64,000 nucleotides of DNA from Rhizobium bangladeshense (GCF_017357245.1 NZ_CP071617.1:62001-126000), one strand, 5' to 3'; shown: positions 1 through 9,939, counted from the first letter of the stretch. Notes: a model not told the origin generated them from the letters alone. Numbers and translations are program-made.

Positions 1-42
1 GCCCGGCGGCAGGGACCGGTTTCGTGCGAGCTGGAGACGGTT

Positions 43-1545
43 ATGAGCGGCTACATTCTTTCGATCGATCAAGGCACGACATCGTCGCGCGCGATCATCT
101 TCGATGGCGACATGAAAATGGCCGGCTCGGCCCAGGCGGAAATCACCCAATATTATCCGCAGCCCGGCTGGGTGGAGCATGACGCCGCCGAAATCTGGCA
201 GTCCGTCATCGATACCGTGCGAGGGGCAATCGCCGATGCCCGCTTGGACGCCGACGCAATCGCTGCGATCGGCATCACCAATCAGCGCGAGACGGCGGTC
301 GTCTGGGATCGCCGCTCCGGAACACCGCTTCACCGCGCGATCGTCTGGCAGGATAGGCGCACGGCCGAAATGTGCGAGAGCCTGAAGGCCGACGGATATG
401 AGAAGTTGTTCAGCGCCAAGACCGGCCTGCTGCTCGATCCCTATTTCTCAGGAACGAAGCTGCGCTGGCTGCTCGATAATGTGGATGGCCTGCGCGAAAT
501 GGCGGAGGCGGGCGAAGTCTGCTTCGGCACGATCGACAGTTGGCTGATCTACAAGCTGACTGATGGTCGCGTGCATGCCACCGATGCGACCAATGCGTCG
601 CGGACGCTGCTCTACAATATCGACGACGGCGCGTGGGACGAGGAGCTTCTCGGCATTCTCGGCATCCCGGCCGTCATGCTTCCCGAGGTGAAGGAATGCG
701 CCGATGATTTCGGCCAGGTGGACGAGGCGCTGTTCGGCGCCCCGCTCCCGATTCTCGGTGTGGCAGGCGACCAGCAGGCGGCGGCGGTGGGCAATGCCTG
801 CTTCGAGCCAGGCATGATGAAATCCACTTACGGCACCGGCTGCTTTGCCCTGCTCAATACCGGCAGGGACCGTGTTTCCTCTTCCAACCGCATGCTGACG
901 ACGATTGCCTGCCGGCTCGACGGCGAAACGACCTATGCGCTCGAAGGCTCGATCTTCATCGCCGGTGCCGCCGTCCAATGGCTGCGCGATGGGCTCGGCA
1001 TCATAAACCAGGCCTCCGAGGCGGGGGGGCTTGCGACCAAGGCCGACCCCGGACAGCAGGTCTATATCGTTCCCGCTTTCACCGGTCTCGGCGCGCCCTA
1101 TTGGGACCCGGCCGCGCGCGGCGCAATTTTCGGCCTGACGCGCAACAGCGGCCCGGCGGAGTTTGCCCGCGCCGTGCTTGAATCCGTCGCCTATCAGACG
1201 CTCGACCTGCTGGTGGCCATGAAAAAGGACTGGGGCGCAAACCAGTTGGAAACCGTGCTGCGCGTGGATGGCGGCATGGCAGCGTCGGATTGGACGATGC
1301 AGTGCCTGGCGGACATCACCGGAAATCCCGTCGATCGCTCGGCGATCCGCGAGACGACGGCGCTCGGAGCCGCCTGGCTTGCCGGCTCGAAAGCCGGCAT
1401 CTGGCCGGGCAAAGGGGAGTTTGCGCAGGCTTGGGCCTGCGATCGCCGCTTCAGCCCTTCGATGGAAGAGACCGAGCGGCAGGCCAAGATCATCGGTTGG
1501 AAGAATGCGGTGTCGCGGATGATCTCGGACACCTCGGCGGGCTGA
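43..1545 (+). CDS. glpK: Glycerol kinase
   Basis: FGGY-family kinase that phosphorylates glycerol with ATP to sn-glycerol 3-phosphate in the cytoplasm. The 500 residues match the usual length. The N-terminal phosphate-binding loop (DQGTTSSR, residues 9-16) is intact, the catalytic aspartate is in the GDQQAA motif (Asp243), and the C-terminal ATPase-fold motif [12 protein letters not shown] is present. The ATG follows a GGAG ribosome site about seven bases upstream. No other glycerol gene follows; the next genes are convergent, so any partner such as glpD or a glycerol transporter must lie upstream of the window. Recognition is by family motifs and is secure. Confidence 0.95.
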   Translation: MSGYILSIDQGTTSSRAIIFDGDMKMAGSAQAEITQYYPQPGWVEHDAAEIWQSVIDTVRGAIADARLDADAIAAIGITNQRETAVVWDRRSGTPLHRAIVWQDRRTAEMCESLKADGYEKLFSAKTGLLLDPYFSGTKLRWLLDNVDGLREMAEAGEVCFGTIDSWLIYKLTDGRVHATDATNASRTLLYNIDDGAWDEELLGILGIPAVMLPEVKECADDFGQVDEALFGAPLPILGVAGDQQAAAVGNACFEPGMMKSTYGTGCFALLNTGRDRVSSSNRMLTTIACRLDGETTYALEGSIFIAGAAVQWLRDGLGIINQASEAGGLATKADPGQQVYIVPAFTGLGAPYWDPAARGAIFGLTRNSGPAEFARAVLESVAYQTLDLLVAMKKDWGANQLETVLRVDGGMAASDWTMQCLADITGNPVDRSAIRETTALGAAWLAGSKAGIWPGKGEFAQAWACDRRFSPSMEETERQAKIIGWKNAVSRMISDTSAG

Positions 1546-1569
1546 CCTATTCCGCGGATACTGCAGCTC

Positions 1570-2577
1570 TCACGCGCGGGTGGCGGCTTTCCTGTTGATG
1601 AAGCTCAGGGCGAGCACGACAAAAATCAGCGTGCCTGTCCCGACCTGCTGCCAGTAGAAATTCAAATCGGTCAGCAGGAGGCCGTTGGCGACGATGCTGA
1701 GCAGCAGCACGCCGAGGACGGTGCCGCTGACGTTCGGCCGCCCGAGCGGGCTGAGCGTCGTGCCGATAAAGGTCGCGCCGATGGCGTTCAGCAGGAAGGC
1801 GTTGCCAGAGGAGGGGATGTAGACGTTAACGGTCGCCGTCAGGATCAAGCCGGCGACAGCCGCGATCAACCCGACGATGACGAAGGTTGCGGCGATATGG
1901 GCCGATGCAGCGATGCCGGAATAGCGCACGACGGCCGGCTGGATGCCGATCGACAGGATGACGCGGCCGAAGCGCGTGCGGGCAAAGGCGACCGCGGCGG
2001 CGGCTATGATGAGGATTGCGGCCGCAAGCGGCACCGGAAAGCCGGCGATCGTGCCGTGGCCGAGAAAGCGGAAGGCTTCCGGCACACCGCTCGGCGGCAG
2101 GTAGACAGGGTTGCCGCAATTGGTCAGTAATTGCTGGGCACTGCGGCCGATGAACAGCGTGCCGAGCGTTGCAAGGAAGGGGGAGACGCCAATCCCTGAG
2201 ATCAGCAGCGCGTTGACGGCACCGACGAGTGCTCCTGCCCCCAGCCCGGCAAGGGCCGCAATCGCCACCGGCTGACCCGCGAGGACCAGGGAGACGAAGG
2301 CGAAGCTGGCAAAATCCATCGCCGTTCCCAAAGAGAGATCGATCCCGCCCGAGGAGACGGCGAAGGTCATGGCGATCGATACGATGGCAAGCAGCGTGAA
2401 ATTATTGACCAGGATGCTCTGAAGGTTGGCGAGCGTCAGAAACGTCGGCGTTGCCGCGGAGAAGATGGCGGACACCGCCACGAGCGCAAGGATCAGCCCG
2501 TAACGCACCACGCCGGCAGCGATGAGGCGTGGCAGGTCGTAGACGGCTGATGTCGAAGACTGAAGCGACATGATCAA
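1570..2577 (-). CDS. Sugar ABC transporter permease (RbsC-like), second permease
   Basis: Inner-membrane permease of the ribose/xylose/autoinducer-2 class (BPD_transp_2). The 335-residue protein is strongly hydrophobic, with about eight to ten membrane segments. It carries family motifs such as GGIDLSLG (around residue 70) and the C-terminal GVLLLSIVANGL region. It overlaps the 3' end of the preceding permease gene by four bases and is the last gene of a minus-strand operon: binding protein, ATPase, permease, permease. Two non-identical permeases imply a heterodimeric channel. The substrate cannot be read from the sequence; a pentose, polyol or related sugar is typical of the class. Confidence 0.88.
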   Translation of the reverse strand: MIMSLQSSTSAVYDLPRLIAAGVVRYGLILALVAVSAIFSAATPTFLTLANLQSILVNNFTLLAIVSIAMTFAVSSGGIDLSLGTAMDFASFAFVSLVLAGQPVAIAALAGLGAGALVGAVNALLISGIGVSPFLATLGTLFIGRSAQQLLTNCGNPVYLPPSGVPEAFRFLGHGTIAGFPVPLAAAILIIAAAAVAFARTRFGRVILSIGIQPAVVRYSGIAASAHIAATFVIVGLIAAVAGLILTATVNVYIPSSGNAFLLNAIGATFIGTTLSPLGRPNVSGTVLGVLLLSIVANGLLLTDLNFYWQQVGTGTLIFVVLALSFINRKAATRA

Positions 2578-3593
2578 GCCTCCTGTCGGCGCAACAGGGT
2601 GGTCGCGGAGACCACGAGCAGAATGAGCAAGCCCTGGACGCCGCTGACCAGCGTGCTCGAAATGTTGAGCAGCTGGAAGCCATTTGTGAGGAAACCGACC
2701 AGCAGGGCCGAGAGGAAGGTGCCGCTGATCGTGGGAACCAACCGGCGCGAAAAGACCGAGCCGAGCAGAGCGGTGACGACGACGGGCAACAGCATCTCCC
2801 CGGAGCCGGTCGTGCTGCCGCTCAGATAGGAGACGCTCAAGATACCGGCGATGCCGCCGGACACGCCGCTGGCGATGAATGCGCCGGCAAGCAGGCGGCG
2901 AAGTGGCAGGCCGGCGGCGCGCGCCGCATCCGGGAGCTCGCCGACGGCATAAAGGCGCAGGCCAAGCGGGGTATATTGGATGATGGCCGTTGCAAGTGCC
3001 GTGAAACCGAGAAGCGCGTAGGCAAGAACGGGCAGGCCTAGGGGACCGGACGCCGAAAGCGCCGAGAGGAAGGGCGTGGAGGCCGGCAGAACGGTATTCT
3101 GGGTCAGCACCAGTTCGAGGCCGGCGACGACATTCATCACCGCAAGTGTGGCCAGCAACGGCACGATGCCGGCATAGACGACGGCAATGGCATTGACCGT
3201 ACCGATCAGCGCTCCGGTCCCGATCGCCGCCGAGATCGCCGCCCCGTCGCCGAAGCCGAGCTGGGTCAAGGTGGCGTAGACGGCGGCGCTGAGACCCATA
3301 TTGGCCGCGAGCGAAAGATCGATGCCGCCGGTGACGACATTGGAGCCGCCGGCAATCAGAACGACGGTCAGTCCGATAGCGAGCACGCCGGAAATGGCGG
3401 ATTGACCGAGCACGTTGCCGATATTTCCGACGCTAAGGAAGTAAGGCGCCGTGAGCGAGAAGACGATCAGAATGGCTGCAAAAACGATCAGTGATCCGAA
3501 GCGCAGCGCCGCAGCCGCGATGTTACCGGCCGGCCTGGGAGGCGGTACTATTGCCGAAAAGTCGGCAGGCGCGAATTCCACTTCAGCCGACAT
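2574..3593 (-). CDS. Sugar ABC transporter permease (RbsC-like), first permease
   Basis: Second membrane subunit of the same importer, 339 residues, with about ten hydrophobic segments and the family motif GGIDLSLAANMG. I place the start at the ATG at 3593 (protein begins MSAEVEF). The open frame runs further upstream, but that part lies inside the ATPase gene and has the serine/arginine-rich composition of a shadow reading. The chosen start overlaps the ATPase stop codon by 11 bases, which fits translational coupling. The roughly 40 residues before the first membrane segment are polar and proline-rich. Confidence 0.87.
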   Translation of the reverse strand: MSAEVEFAPADFSAIVPPPRPAGNIAAAALRFGSLIVFAAILIVFSLTAPYFLSVGNIGNVLGQSAISGVLAIGLTVVLIAGGSNVVTGGIDLSLAANMGLSAAVYATLTQLGFGDGAAISAAIGTGALIGTVNAIAVVYAGIVPLLATLAVMNVVAGLELVLTQNTVLPASTPFLSALSASGPLGLPVLAYALLGFTALATAIIQYTPLGLRLYAVGELPDAARAAGLPLRRLLAGAFIASGVSGGIAGILSVSYLSGSTTGSGEMLLPVVVTALLGSVFSRRLVPTISGTFLSALLVGFLTNGFQLLNISSTLVSGVQGLLILLVVSATTLLRRQEA

Positions 3594-5142
3594 GGCGTTG
3601 TCCCTCCGACGATCCGGTCGATTCCGCCAGCACGGCATCCGCAGTAGTCTCCGACGAGATGAATTCCCGCACCACGCGACCGCGGAAGAGCACGAGGATG
3701 CGATCCGTGATGCCGATGAGTTCTGGCAGATCCGAAGACAGTACGATGACGCCGGCGCCCCGCGCCGCGAGTTCGCCGATGAGCGTGTAGATCTCGACTT
3801 TGGAGCCGATATCGACGCCGACCGTCGGCTCGTCGAGGAGATAGACCTCCGAGTGCCGGCTGAGCCACTTGGCAATCGCCACCTTCTGCTGGTTGCCGCC
3901 CGAGAGTGTACGCAAAAGCGCGTTCCGCCCGCTGGTCTTCACCTGAAGCCGCGTGAGCAGGGCATCGACTTCGCGCCGCTCGCGCTTGCGGTCGAGAAAG
4001 CCGAAACGCGAGAGGCGGCCGAGGCTTGGAAGACTGGTATTTTCCGCGACACTGAGATCGAGTGCAACGCCGTGGCGGCGGCGATCCTCCGGCACCAGCG
4101 CGACCTCATGGCCGGCCGCCTGCGTTGGATTGGTAAAACGGGCGGGTTTGCCGTTGATTTCGACGCGGCCGGAAGATGGCGTCTCCAGACCGAAGAGAGC
4201 ACGCACCAGCTCTTTTGCGCCGGAGCCGAGCAGGCCGGTGAGGCCGAGCACCTCGCCGCGGCGAAGCGAGAAACTGATGTCGCTGTATTTTCCCGGCGCC
4301 GACAGCTGCTCGACCTTGAGCATCTCTTCGCCGGGCCTAACCTCAGGCTTCGGAAACATCTCCTTGATATCCCGCTCGACCATCAGCCGGGCGATCGCTG
4401 CGGCCGAAGTCTCGCCGATCGGCGCGGAAGTGACATCAAGCCCGTTGCGCAGCACCGTGACGTGGTCGCAGAGCTCCTCGATTTCGTTCAGGTAGTGCGA
4501 GATGTAGATTATGGTCACCCCTTCATCGCGCAGTCGGCGGATCAACCGGAAGAGGATATCGGCCTCGCGGCGCACCAGGGCCGCCGTCGGCTCATCGAAG
4601 ACGAGCACCTTCGGCTGGTTGAGCAGGGCGCGGGTGATCTGCACGATCTGCTTTTCGGCGGTCGACAATTCGCCGATCAGGGCAGCGTTTGGCAAGCGGA
4701 CGCCGAAATAGTCGTTGAGGATCTCGGAGGCGTGGCGCTGCATCAGCCGCCGGTCGAGGAAAGGCGTGCCCGGTATGCGCGGTTCCCGGCCGAGAAACAG
4801 CGCTTCGCTGACGGTGAAGGTCGGCACCAGCAGCCGGTCCTGGTGAATGAAGTAAATGCCGAGCTCTTCGGCAAGATGCGGCGTCAGCCTTTCGAACGTC
4901 TGTCCTTCGATCTCGATCCGCCCGTCATCCGGCTGATGGAGGCCGGCAAGCAGCTTGATCAGCGTCGACTTACCGGCGCCATTCTGCCCGACGAGACCAT
5001 GGATGGTTCCGCGCTTGACGATCAGCGACGCTCCTGCCAACGCCTGTGCGCCGCCAAAACGTTTGACGATGCCTTCGAAGCGGATGATGTCGTCTCGCGC
5101 CGTCACCGGCTGCTTCAAGGAAATGGCAGTCATGCAATCCAT
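3583..5142 (-). CDS. Sugar ABC transporter ATP-binding protein (RbsA/XylG-like)
   Basis: Duplicated ABC ATPase of 519 residues, the usual size for ribose-type systems. The N-terminal half has a good Walker A (GQNGAGKST), a signature LSTAEKQ and Walker B VLVFDEP. The C-terminal half has the degenerate Walker A typical of this family (GLLGSGAKE), a strong signature LSGGNQQK and Walker B VYLLDEP. It powers import through the two downstream permeases. The start may be ATG 5142 or ATG 5133; neither has a strong ribosome site. A perfect hairpin (5166-5186) separates it from the binding-protein gene. Confidence 0.9.
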   Translation of the reverse strand: MDCMTAISLKQPVTARDDIIRFEGIVKRFGGAQALAGASLIVKRGTIHGLVGQNGAGKSTLIKLLAGLHQPDDGRIEIEGQTFERLTPHLAEELGIYFIHQDRLLVPTFTVSEALFLGREPRIPGTPFLDRRLMQRHASEILNDYFGVRLPNAALIGELSTAEKQIVQITRALLNQPKVLVFDEPTAALVRREADILFRLIRRLRDEGVTIIYISHYLNEIEELCDHVTVLRNGLDVTSAPIGETSAAAIARLMVERDIKEMFPKPEVRPGEEMLKVEQLSAPGKYSDISFSLRRGEVLGLTGLLGSGAKELVRALFGLETPSSGRVEINGKPARFTNPTQAAGHEVALVPEDRRRHGVALDLSVAENTSLPSLGRLSRFGFLDRKRERREVDALLTRLQVKTSGRNALLRTLSGGNQQKVAIAKWLSRHSEVYLLDEPTVGVDIGSKVEIYTLIGELAARGAGVIVLSSDLPELIGITDRILVLFRGRVVREFISSETTADAVLAESTGSSEGQRHVG

Positions 5143-5165
5143 CCCGACGTGGTGCCAATAGTGAG

Positions 5166-5186
5166 CGGTCCGGCACGGCCGGACCG
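5166..5186 (-). promoter_or_regulatory. Stem-loop between binding-protein and ATPase genes
   Basis: CGGTCCGGC (5166-5174) and GCCGGACCG (5178-5186) are perfect 9-base arms around a 3-base loop, in the 58-bp gap between the binding-protein stop and the ATPase start. No T-run follows on the transcribed strand, so I read it as an mRNA-processing or partial-attenuation hairpin that keeps binding-protein message in excess, not as a full terminator. The structure is visible; the role is inferred. Confidence 0.6.
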
Positions 5187-5200
5187 TCCATCAGGCTGCG

Positions 5201-6211
5201 TCAGCCAATGCCGAGTTTCTTGGTGACTTCGCCGACATTCAGCTTGTTGGCCAGAAGTGCGGGAACGTAGGTCTCGCGCGGCAGCGTCTGGCCGGCGAGC
5301 AGCTTGGCGACGTTGCGGATGGCGGTGCGGCCGATTTCCGCTGGCTGCTGCGCGACATCGGCGCCAGCAGGCGAATTCGGATCTGCGATGAGCTGCAGCA
5401 CTTCGGGGCTGCCATCGACGCCATAGGTGCGGATTTCGGTCCGCCCTGCTGCCGTCAGCGCCTGAGTCGCGCCGAGCTGGGGAATGTCCCAGGCCGACCA
5501 AATTGCCTTGATTGATCCCTTTTCCGGATATTTGTTGAGGATCGCCGTGATCTGGGTGAAAGCGTCCTGTACCGTATTCGGGATGACGTCGCGCAGTTCC
5601 GGCTGGAGGATCTTCACCTTCGGGAAATATTTGACGACGTTGACCAGCTGGTCGTAGCGGATTGCGCAGGGGGTCACGCCATAGAAGCCGTTGAAGACCA
5701 CGATATTGCCTTCGCCGCCGATATCGGAGACGAGCTGCAGCGCTAGGTCTTTGCCGATGCCCCAATTGTCTGATGTGGTATTGTTGATCGAATTGGTTGA
5801 GCCGACGTCGACGGTCAGAACCGGGATGCCGGCATCACGCGCCTTCTTCAGCCAGGGATCGATGACGCTCAGCGTGCCGAGGATCTGAACGATCGCATCT
5901 GGCTTCTGAGCGATCAGCGTCTGGAGCTGCGAGACCAGCTTGCCGTCATTGCGCCCGGCATCGACGGCGATCGGCTCGCCGCCGAGGCGCTTCACCTCTT
6001 CTATCTGGGCATTGTAGGCCTGCAGGTCGAAGAAGTGATCGGTCCCGGTGGCGCTGATGGCAATGCGCTTGCCTTTCAGCGACAGCTCTTCGGCCGCAAA
6101 AACCGGCTTCTGCCCGATGAGCGAAGCACCGGCGAAGGCAACCCCGGCCGCGGCGGACAGTTTCAACAGGTCTCGTCTTCCGAGACTGCTTCCGGATTTT
6201 TCGATGGTCAT
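5201..6211 (-). CDS. Sugar ABC transporter periplasmic substrate-binding protein
   Basis: Periplasmic binding protein of the ribose/LacI-like class (Peripla_BP_4), 336 residues from ATG 6211. That ATG has GGAG seven bases upstream; the in-frame GTG at 6217 sits too close to the same GGAG to be preferred. The N-terminus carries a twin-arginine-type signal (GRRDLLKL, then a hydrophobic stretch, then PVFAAE), so export folded through Tat is likely. It is the first gene of the importer operon and lies divergent to the AraC regulator at 6632. The ligand is unknown. Confidence 0.88.
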   Translation of the reverse strand: MTIEKSGSSLGRRDLLKLSAAAGVAFAGASLIGQKPVFAAEELSLKGKRIAISATGTDHFFDLQAYNAQIEEVKRLGGEPIAVDAGRNDGKLVSQLQTLIAQKPDAIVQILGTLSVIDPWLKKARDAGIPVLTVDVGSTNSINNTTSDNWGIGKDLALQLVSDIGGEGNIVVFNGFYGVTPCAIRYDQLVNVVKYFPKVKILQPELRDVIPNTVQDAFTQITAILNKYPEKGSIKAIWSAWDIPQLGATQALTAAGRTEIRTYGVDGSPEVLQLIADPNSPAGADVAQQPAEIGRTAIRNVAKLLAGQTLPRETYVPALLANKLNVGEVTKKLGIG

Positions 6212-6631
6212 TCCCACTCTCCAAATTGATGTTGTCTATAAATTAAGTGTACTAATAGGAATGGGGAGAAACGAATTTCCAAAAAGACCATCTCCGAGAA
6301 AAAGAGTGGATGGAGCAAAAGCGCATTCCTGGCTGCGGTTTGCCGTGGCCGGGAATGATTTCGGATGCCGCGCGCTGTTGAGAGCGATCCGATGGGTCTG
6401 CAGCCACCCGATCAGGAAGAAGCATGCATTGCATAATTCTTGCGCATGCGACCAAATTTGCTGATGATGAACGCCTGCCAGGTCGTGGTGCCGTGTGGCA
6501 TGACAGCGGGCAGAAAATCACGATTTAAATGGGCACGGTCGGGTTTTATCCCACGACGTCGATATCCAGCGCGAAGCTTGGCTTCCATTTGGCGCGCAAC
6601 TTGCCTCTTCCCTGCCAGGGAGAATGAAACA
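6212..6631. other. Divergent intergenic region, importer operon / AraC regulator
   Basis: About 420 bases without a convincing gene. The part next to the importer (about 6220-6300) is clearly AT-rich compared with its surroundings and should hold the importer promoter and AraC binding sites. I could not identify a firm -35/-10 pair or a repeated operator by eye. Confidence 0.4.
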
Positions 6632-7495
6632 ATGCCCGATATCGACCCGCAGATTTTCTCAATTAGCCGGCCATCCCTTGGAGGCTACAAGGCCTTCGTC
6701 CAACGCGACATGATTGTTGAGACCTATCGCAGCGCTGCGGGACAGATGGTTTCGAAGGGCTCGCTTCACAGAATCTCGATCAACCGTACGGCGCACGGAA
6801 AATATGCCTATCGGCTTGGAAGCGGGGCGTTCCGCAAAGTTGAAAGGCCGCCGTTCACCCTGGGATTTCAACCGGCTGCCACGGTCCTTGAAGTCGAGGG
6901 CGATGCGGCGGATTATATCTCGATCTTCCAGTCGCCTGCGCTCTACAGCAGCCTCGGGGGCTCTCGCTTCGATCCGGAGCATTGGGATAGTGATGCACTG
7001 AGCGCGACGACTGATCCGACAACGCTGCAGGTTGCACTTTCTCTTGCATTTGCAGTCGAGAAGACCGGGCGCGACGATCTGCTTTTGATGCAGCATCTGG
7101 GAATGGCACTTGCCTGTTGCGTTGTAAAACTGCTGGGCGCCAGACCTGAGGCCGGTGATCGTCCGCTGACATCGGAAAATCTCCGGCGCGTGATCGATTA
7201 CATCGAGAACCTGCTTGGCAAATCCGATCTGAGTGTGGAGGAGCTGGCCGGTGTGGCCCATATGAGCCCCTTTCACTTCAGCAGGGAATTTAAACGGGCG
7301 GCGGGCGTGGCGCCGCATCGCTTCGTCCTCGAACGCAGGATCGAGCGCGCGCGACTTTATCTCGCCGATGGCAAGGAGACGCTTGCAAGCATCGCTTACG
7401 CTACAGGCTTTTCCAGCCAGGCGCATTTCTCCAGCGTCTTTCGCCGCCTGATGGGGGCGACACCGAAGGAATACCGGCGTTCGGTCCGTCTTTGA
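6632..7495 (+). CDS. AraC-family transcriptional regulator
   Basis: Protein of 287 residues with a C-terminal AraC/XylS double helix-turn-helix (about residues 185-285: SVEELAGVAHMS, then FSREFKRAAGV, then the second helix pair ending at GATPKEYRR). The N-terminal part has no family assignment I can make by eye. I chose ATG 6632 (MPDIDPQ) because the in-frame upstream extension has a non-coding look and an AGGGAG ribosome site lies about eight bases before this ATG. Its divergent position suggests it controls the sugar importer, and it might also act on the VOC gene downstream. Both targets are inferred. Confidence 0.85.
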   Translation: MPDIDPQIFSISRPSLGGYKAFVQRDMIVETYRSAAGQMVSKGSLHRISINRTAHGKYAYRLGSGAFRKVERPPFTLGFQPAATVLEVEGDAADYISIFQSPALYSSLGGSRFDPEHWDSDALSATTDPTTLQVALSLAFAVEKTGRDDLLLMQHLGMALACCVVKLLGARPEAGDRPLTSENLRRVIDYIENLLGKSDLSVEELAGVAHMSPFHFSREFKRAAGVAPHRFVLERRIERARLYLADGKETLASIAYATGFSSQAHFSSVFRRLMGATPKEYRRSVRL

Positions 7496-7602
7496 GTCGG
7501 CGCCCGCGGACGGCGAATCAGCAATTTTGCGAAAGATAATCGCACGAATTTGAAATCCCTTGAGGCTGTTGTCTGCGAGGCTTTTCCCATCAGGAGGCCT
7601 GT

Positions 7603-8040
7603 ATGACCGCTTTTGCCCAAATCAATCCGATTACCGACATCTGTTTTTTGGTCGAGGATATCGAAAGAGCGTCTGCCTTCTATGTCGAGCGGCTTGGCTT
7701 CAGACCGCGCCGCCGAGCTCTCGGCTTTGCCGATTTCAAAGGCGCGGGTGTGACGCTGGCGCTCTGGGAGATCGCGCATATCGCCGAGAATACCGGTGTC
7801 TCAAGCCGCCGGGCTCCTCCGGGCGTGCACAAGGCCTGCGCGGCCATCGAGCTTGCCTCGCCAGAGCAGGTCGATGCTGCCTATGCGGAGCTGAAAGCCG
7901 CCGGCGTGCTCTTCCACGCGCCGCCGCAGAATTACGTCTGGAATGCGCGATGCTGCTATTTCGCCGACCCGGACGACAATCTCTGGGAGATCTATGCGTG
8001 GTCGGAAGGCGGCCCGGTCGGCGACATCGACTCGCGGTAA
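7603..8040 (+). CDS. VOC-family (glyoxalase/bleomycin-resistance fold) protein
   Basis: Small 145-residue protein of the vicinal oxygen chelate superfamily. It has the paired beta-alpha-beta modules: an N-terminal ITDICFLVEDIERASAFYVERLGF stretch and a C-terminal FADPDDNLWEIYAW motif whose glutamate is the usual metal ligand. An AGGAGG ribosome site precedes the ATG. Family members include glyoxalases, dioxygenases and drug-binding proteins, so no reaction is assigned. It lies 55 bases upstream of a transporter operon on the same strand and may be co-transcribed with it. Confidence 0.8.
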   Translation: MTAFAQINPITDICFLVEDIERASAFYVERLGFRPRRRALGFADFKGAGVTLALWEIAHIAENTGVSSRRAPPGVHKACAAIELASPEQVDAAYAELKAAGVLFHAPPQNYVWNARCCYFADPDDNLWEIYAWSEGGPVGDIDSR

Positions 8041-8095
8041 CCAGCATAGCGGCCCAGCCAGCCGTTCGGCAAACCAACAAGGGGAAGGTAAGCAA

Positions 8096-9142
8096 ATGAA
8101 CGGGTATGACAAACAAATCATGGTCGGCAGGCGTAGCGTCCTGAAGGGTGGAGCCTTCGCCCTCGCCGCGGCGACGGCGGGGATCAGCGTGTTCGTACCG
8201 CGTCATTCGAACGCCGCCGCATCCAAAGTCGTCATCAAATACGATTGGTTGATGAGCAATGGACAGATCGGCGATATCGTTGCCGCCAAGCAAGGCCTGT
8301 TTGAGGCCGAGGGTCTCGACGTCGAGTTCTCCCCTGGAGGTCCCAATTCGGCAACGGTGCCGCCTGTGATCACGGGTGATGCGCAGCTCGGTCAATTCTC
8401 GGATTCGGCGCAGCTTCTTCTTGCCCGGTCATCCGGCGTGCCGATCAAGATCTTCGCCTGCGGTTTCCGCACGGCGCCTTTCGCCTTCTATTCGCTGCCC
8501 AAGGCGCCGATCCGCACCGTCAAGGATATGGTCGGCAAGCGTATCGGCATCCAGCCGACGGCCCGTTACGTGCTCGATGCCATCCTGCTGAAGAACAATA
8601 TCGATCCCTCGAGCCTGGCCATTTCCAATATTGGGTTCGACATGACGCCGCTGCTGACCGGCCAGGTCGATGCGGTCACCGGATGGATCACCAACACGCA
8701 GGCCCTTTCCGTCATCGGCCCCGACCGCATCGATCTGATGATGAAGCACACGGGCCTGCCATCCTACGCCAATGTCTATTTCGCCACCGACGATGCCGTG
8801 AACGGCCACGCCGAGACGCTGGCAAAGGTGCTGCGTGCCGTCGCCAAGGGTTGGGCCTGGACGCATGAACATCCCGAGGAGGCGGTCAAATTGACGGTGG
8901 CGGCCTATCCGCAGCTCGATCTTGCCGCAGAACTGAAGACAGTGCCGCGCATATTGTCGCTGAGCTTCGACGCAGAGACCGGCAGGGACGGCTGGGGCAG
9001 CTTCGATCCAGCCGCTCTCGCCGAGCAGATTTCCGTCTACGACAAGATCGGCCAGTTCAAGAGCGGCGCGCCGAAGCTGGAGGATTGCTATACGACTGAG
9101 ATATTGGATATGACGGCGGGTGACCGCCCAAAGATTGCGTGA
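8096..9142 (+). CDS. ABC transporter substrate-binding protein, NMT1/SsuA-like
   Basis: Periplasmic binding protein of 348 residues in the class that serves nitrate, taurine, aliphatic sulfonates and thiamine precursors. The Tat-type signal (VGRRSVLKGG, hydrophobic core, cleavage near SNAAA) covers about residues 9-40. The mature part starts with KVVIKYDWLMSNGQIG and contains the GLFEAEGLDVEF segment typical of the family. ATG 8096 follows GGGGAAGG. The gene overlaps the next ATPase gene by four bases. The substrate is not identifiable; the neighbouring VOC protein gives no firm clue. Confidence 0.86.
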   Translation: MNGYDKQIMVGRRSVLKGGAFALAAATAGISVFVPRHSNAAASKVVIKYDWLMSNGQIGDIVAAKQGLFEAEGLDVEFSPGGPNSATVPPVITGDAQLGQFSDSAQLLLARSSGVPIKIFACGFRTAPFAFYSLPKAPIRTVKDMVGKRIGIQPTARYVLDAILLKNNIDPSSLAISNIGFDMTPLLTGQVDAVTGWITNTQALSVIGPDRIDLMMKHTGLPSYANVYFATDDAVNGHAETLAKVLRAVAKGWAWTHEHPEEAVKLTVAAYPQLDLAAELKTVPRILSLSFDAETGRDGWGSFDPAALAEQISVYDKIGQFKSGAPKLEDCYTTEILDMTAGDRPKIA

Positions 9143-9939
9143 GAGCGGATTTGCCTGAAGCAGTGGCCATCGAAACCAAGAATCTGGCGATCGGCTATGC
9201 CGGCGCCGTCCAGACAACCCGCATTCTTTCCGGCGTCGACCTCAGCGTCGGCAGGGGCGAGTTTCTGACCATTCTCGGCCCTTCCGGTTGCGGCAAGTCG
9301 ACCTTCTTGCGTGCGTTGGCAGATCTTCTTCCGCCCCTTGACGGGCGGTTGTCGGTGCTCGGCAGGACTGCCTCGGAGGCGCGCCGGGGGCGCGAGGTCG
9401 CCTTCGTCTTTCAGGACGCAACGCTGTTACCCTGGCGGACCGTGCGGGAGAATGTCGCGCTGCCGCTGCAGGTGGGGAAGAAGAGCATCTCGCGATCGGT
9501 CGATGCGCGCCCCGACCATTGGATCGAGCTGGTCGGCCTGTCGCATCTGGCCGACCGCTATCCGCATCAATTGTCCGGCGGACAACGCCAGCGCGTCGCC
9601 ATAGCGCGCGCGCTTCAATGCGAGCCGGATATCCTGCTCATGGACGAACCCTTCGGTGCGCTCGACGAAATCACCCGCGAACGACTGAACGATGAGCTTC
9701 TTGACGTCTGGCGCCGGACCGGCACGACCATCCTGTTCGTAACCCACAGCGTCGTCGAGGCGATCTATCTCGGCGGACGCGTGCTGGTCCTGGCCGCCAA
9801 TCCGGGCCGCGTCCAGGCGCTGATCGACCTAAAACCGCTGAAAGACGAGCGCGGCCTCTGTCGGCGCGAGAGCCTCGATGTCCAGGAGACCGCCGCCCAT
9901 CTGCGAGGATTGCTGCAGGAGGGGAGTGCGGCTGCATGA
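9139..9939 (+). CDS. ABC transporter ATP-binding protein (SsuB/TauB/NrtD-like)
   Basis: Single-domain ABC ATPase, 266 residues, with GTG start overlapping the preceding stop by four bases. It shows Walker A (GPSGCGKST, about residue 50), Q-loop (VFQDATLLPW), signature LSGGQRQRVAIARAL, Walker B ILLMDEPFGALD and the switch histidine in LFVTHSV. It pairs with the permease encoded next to import the ligand of the binding protein at 8096. Confidence 0.9.
   Translation: MRADLPEAVAIETKNLAIGYAGAVQTTRILSGVDLSVGRGEFLTILGPSGCGKSTFLRALADLLPPLDGRLSVLGRTASEARRGREVAFVFQDATLLPWRTVRENVALPLQVGKKSISRSVDARPDHWIELVGLSHLADRYPHQLSGGQRQRVAIARALQCEPDILLMDEPFGALDEITRERLNDELLDVWRRTGTTILFVTHSVVEAIYLGGRVLVLAANPGRVQALIDLKPLKDERGLCRRESLDVQETAAHLRGLLQEGSAAA

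Noticed and set aside
3451..5226. Long plus-strand open frame of 591 codons
   Set aside because: It lies antisense to the sugar ABC ATPase and permease genes, whose motifs are unambiguous; a GC-rich shadow.
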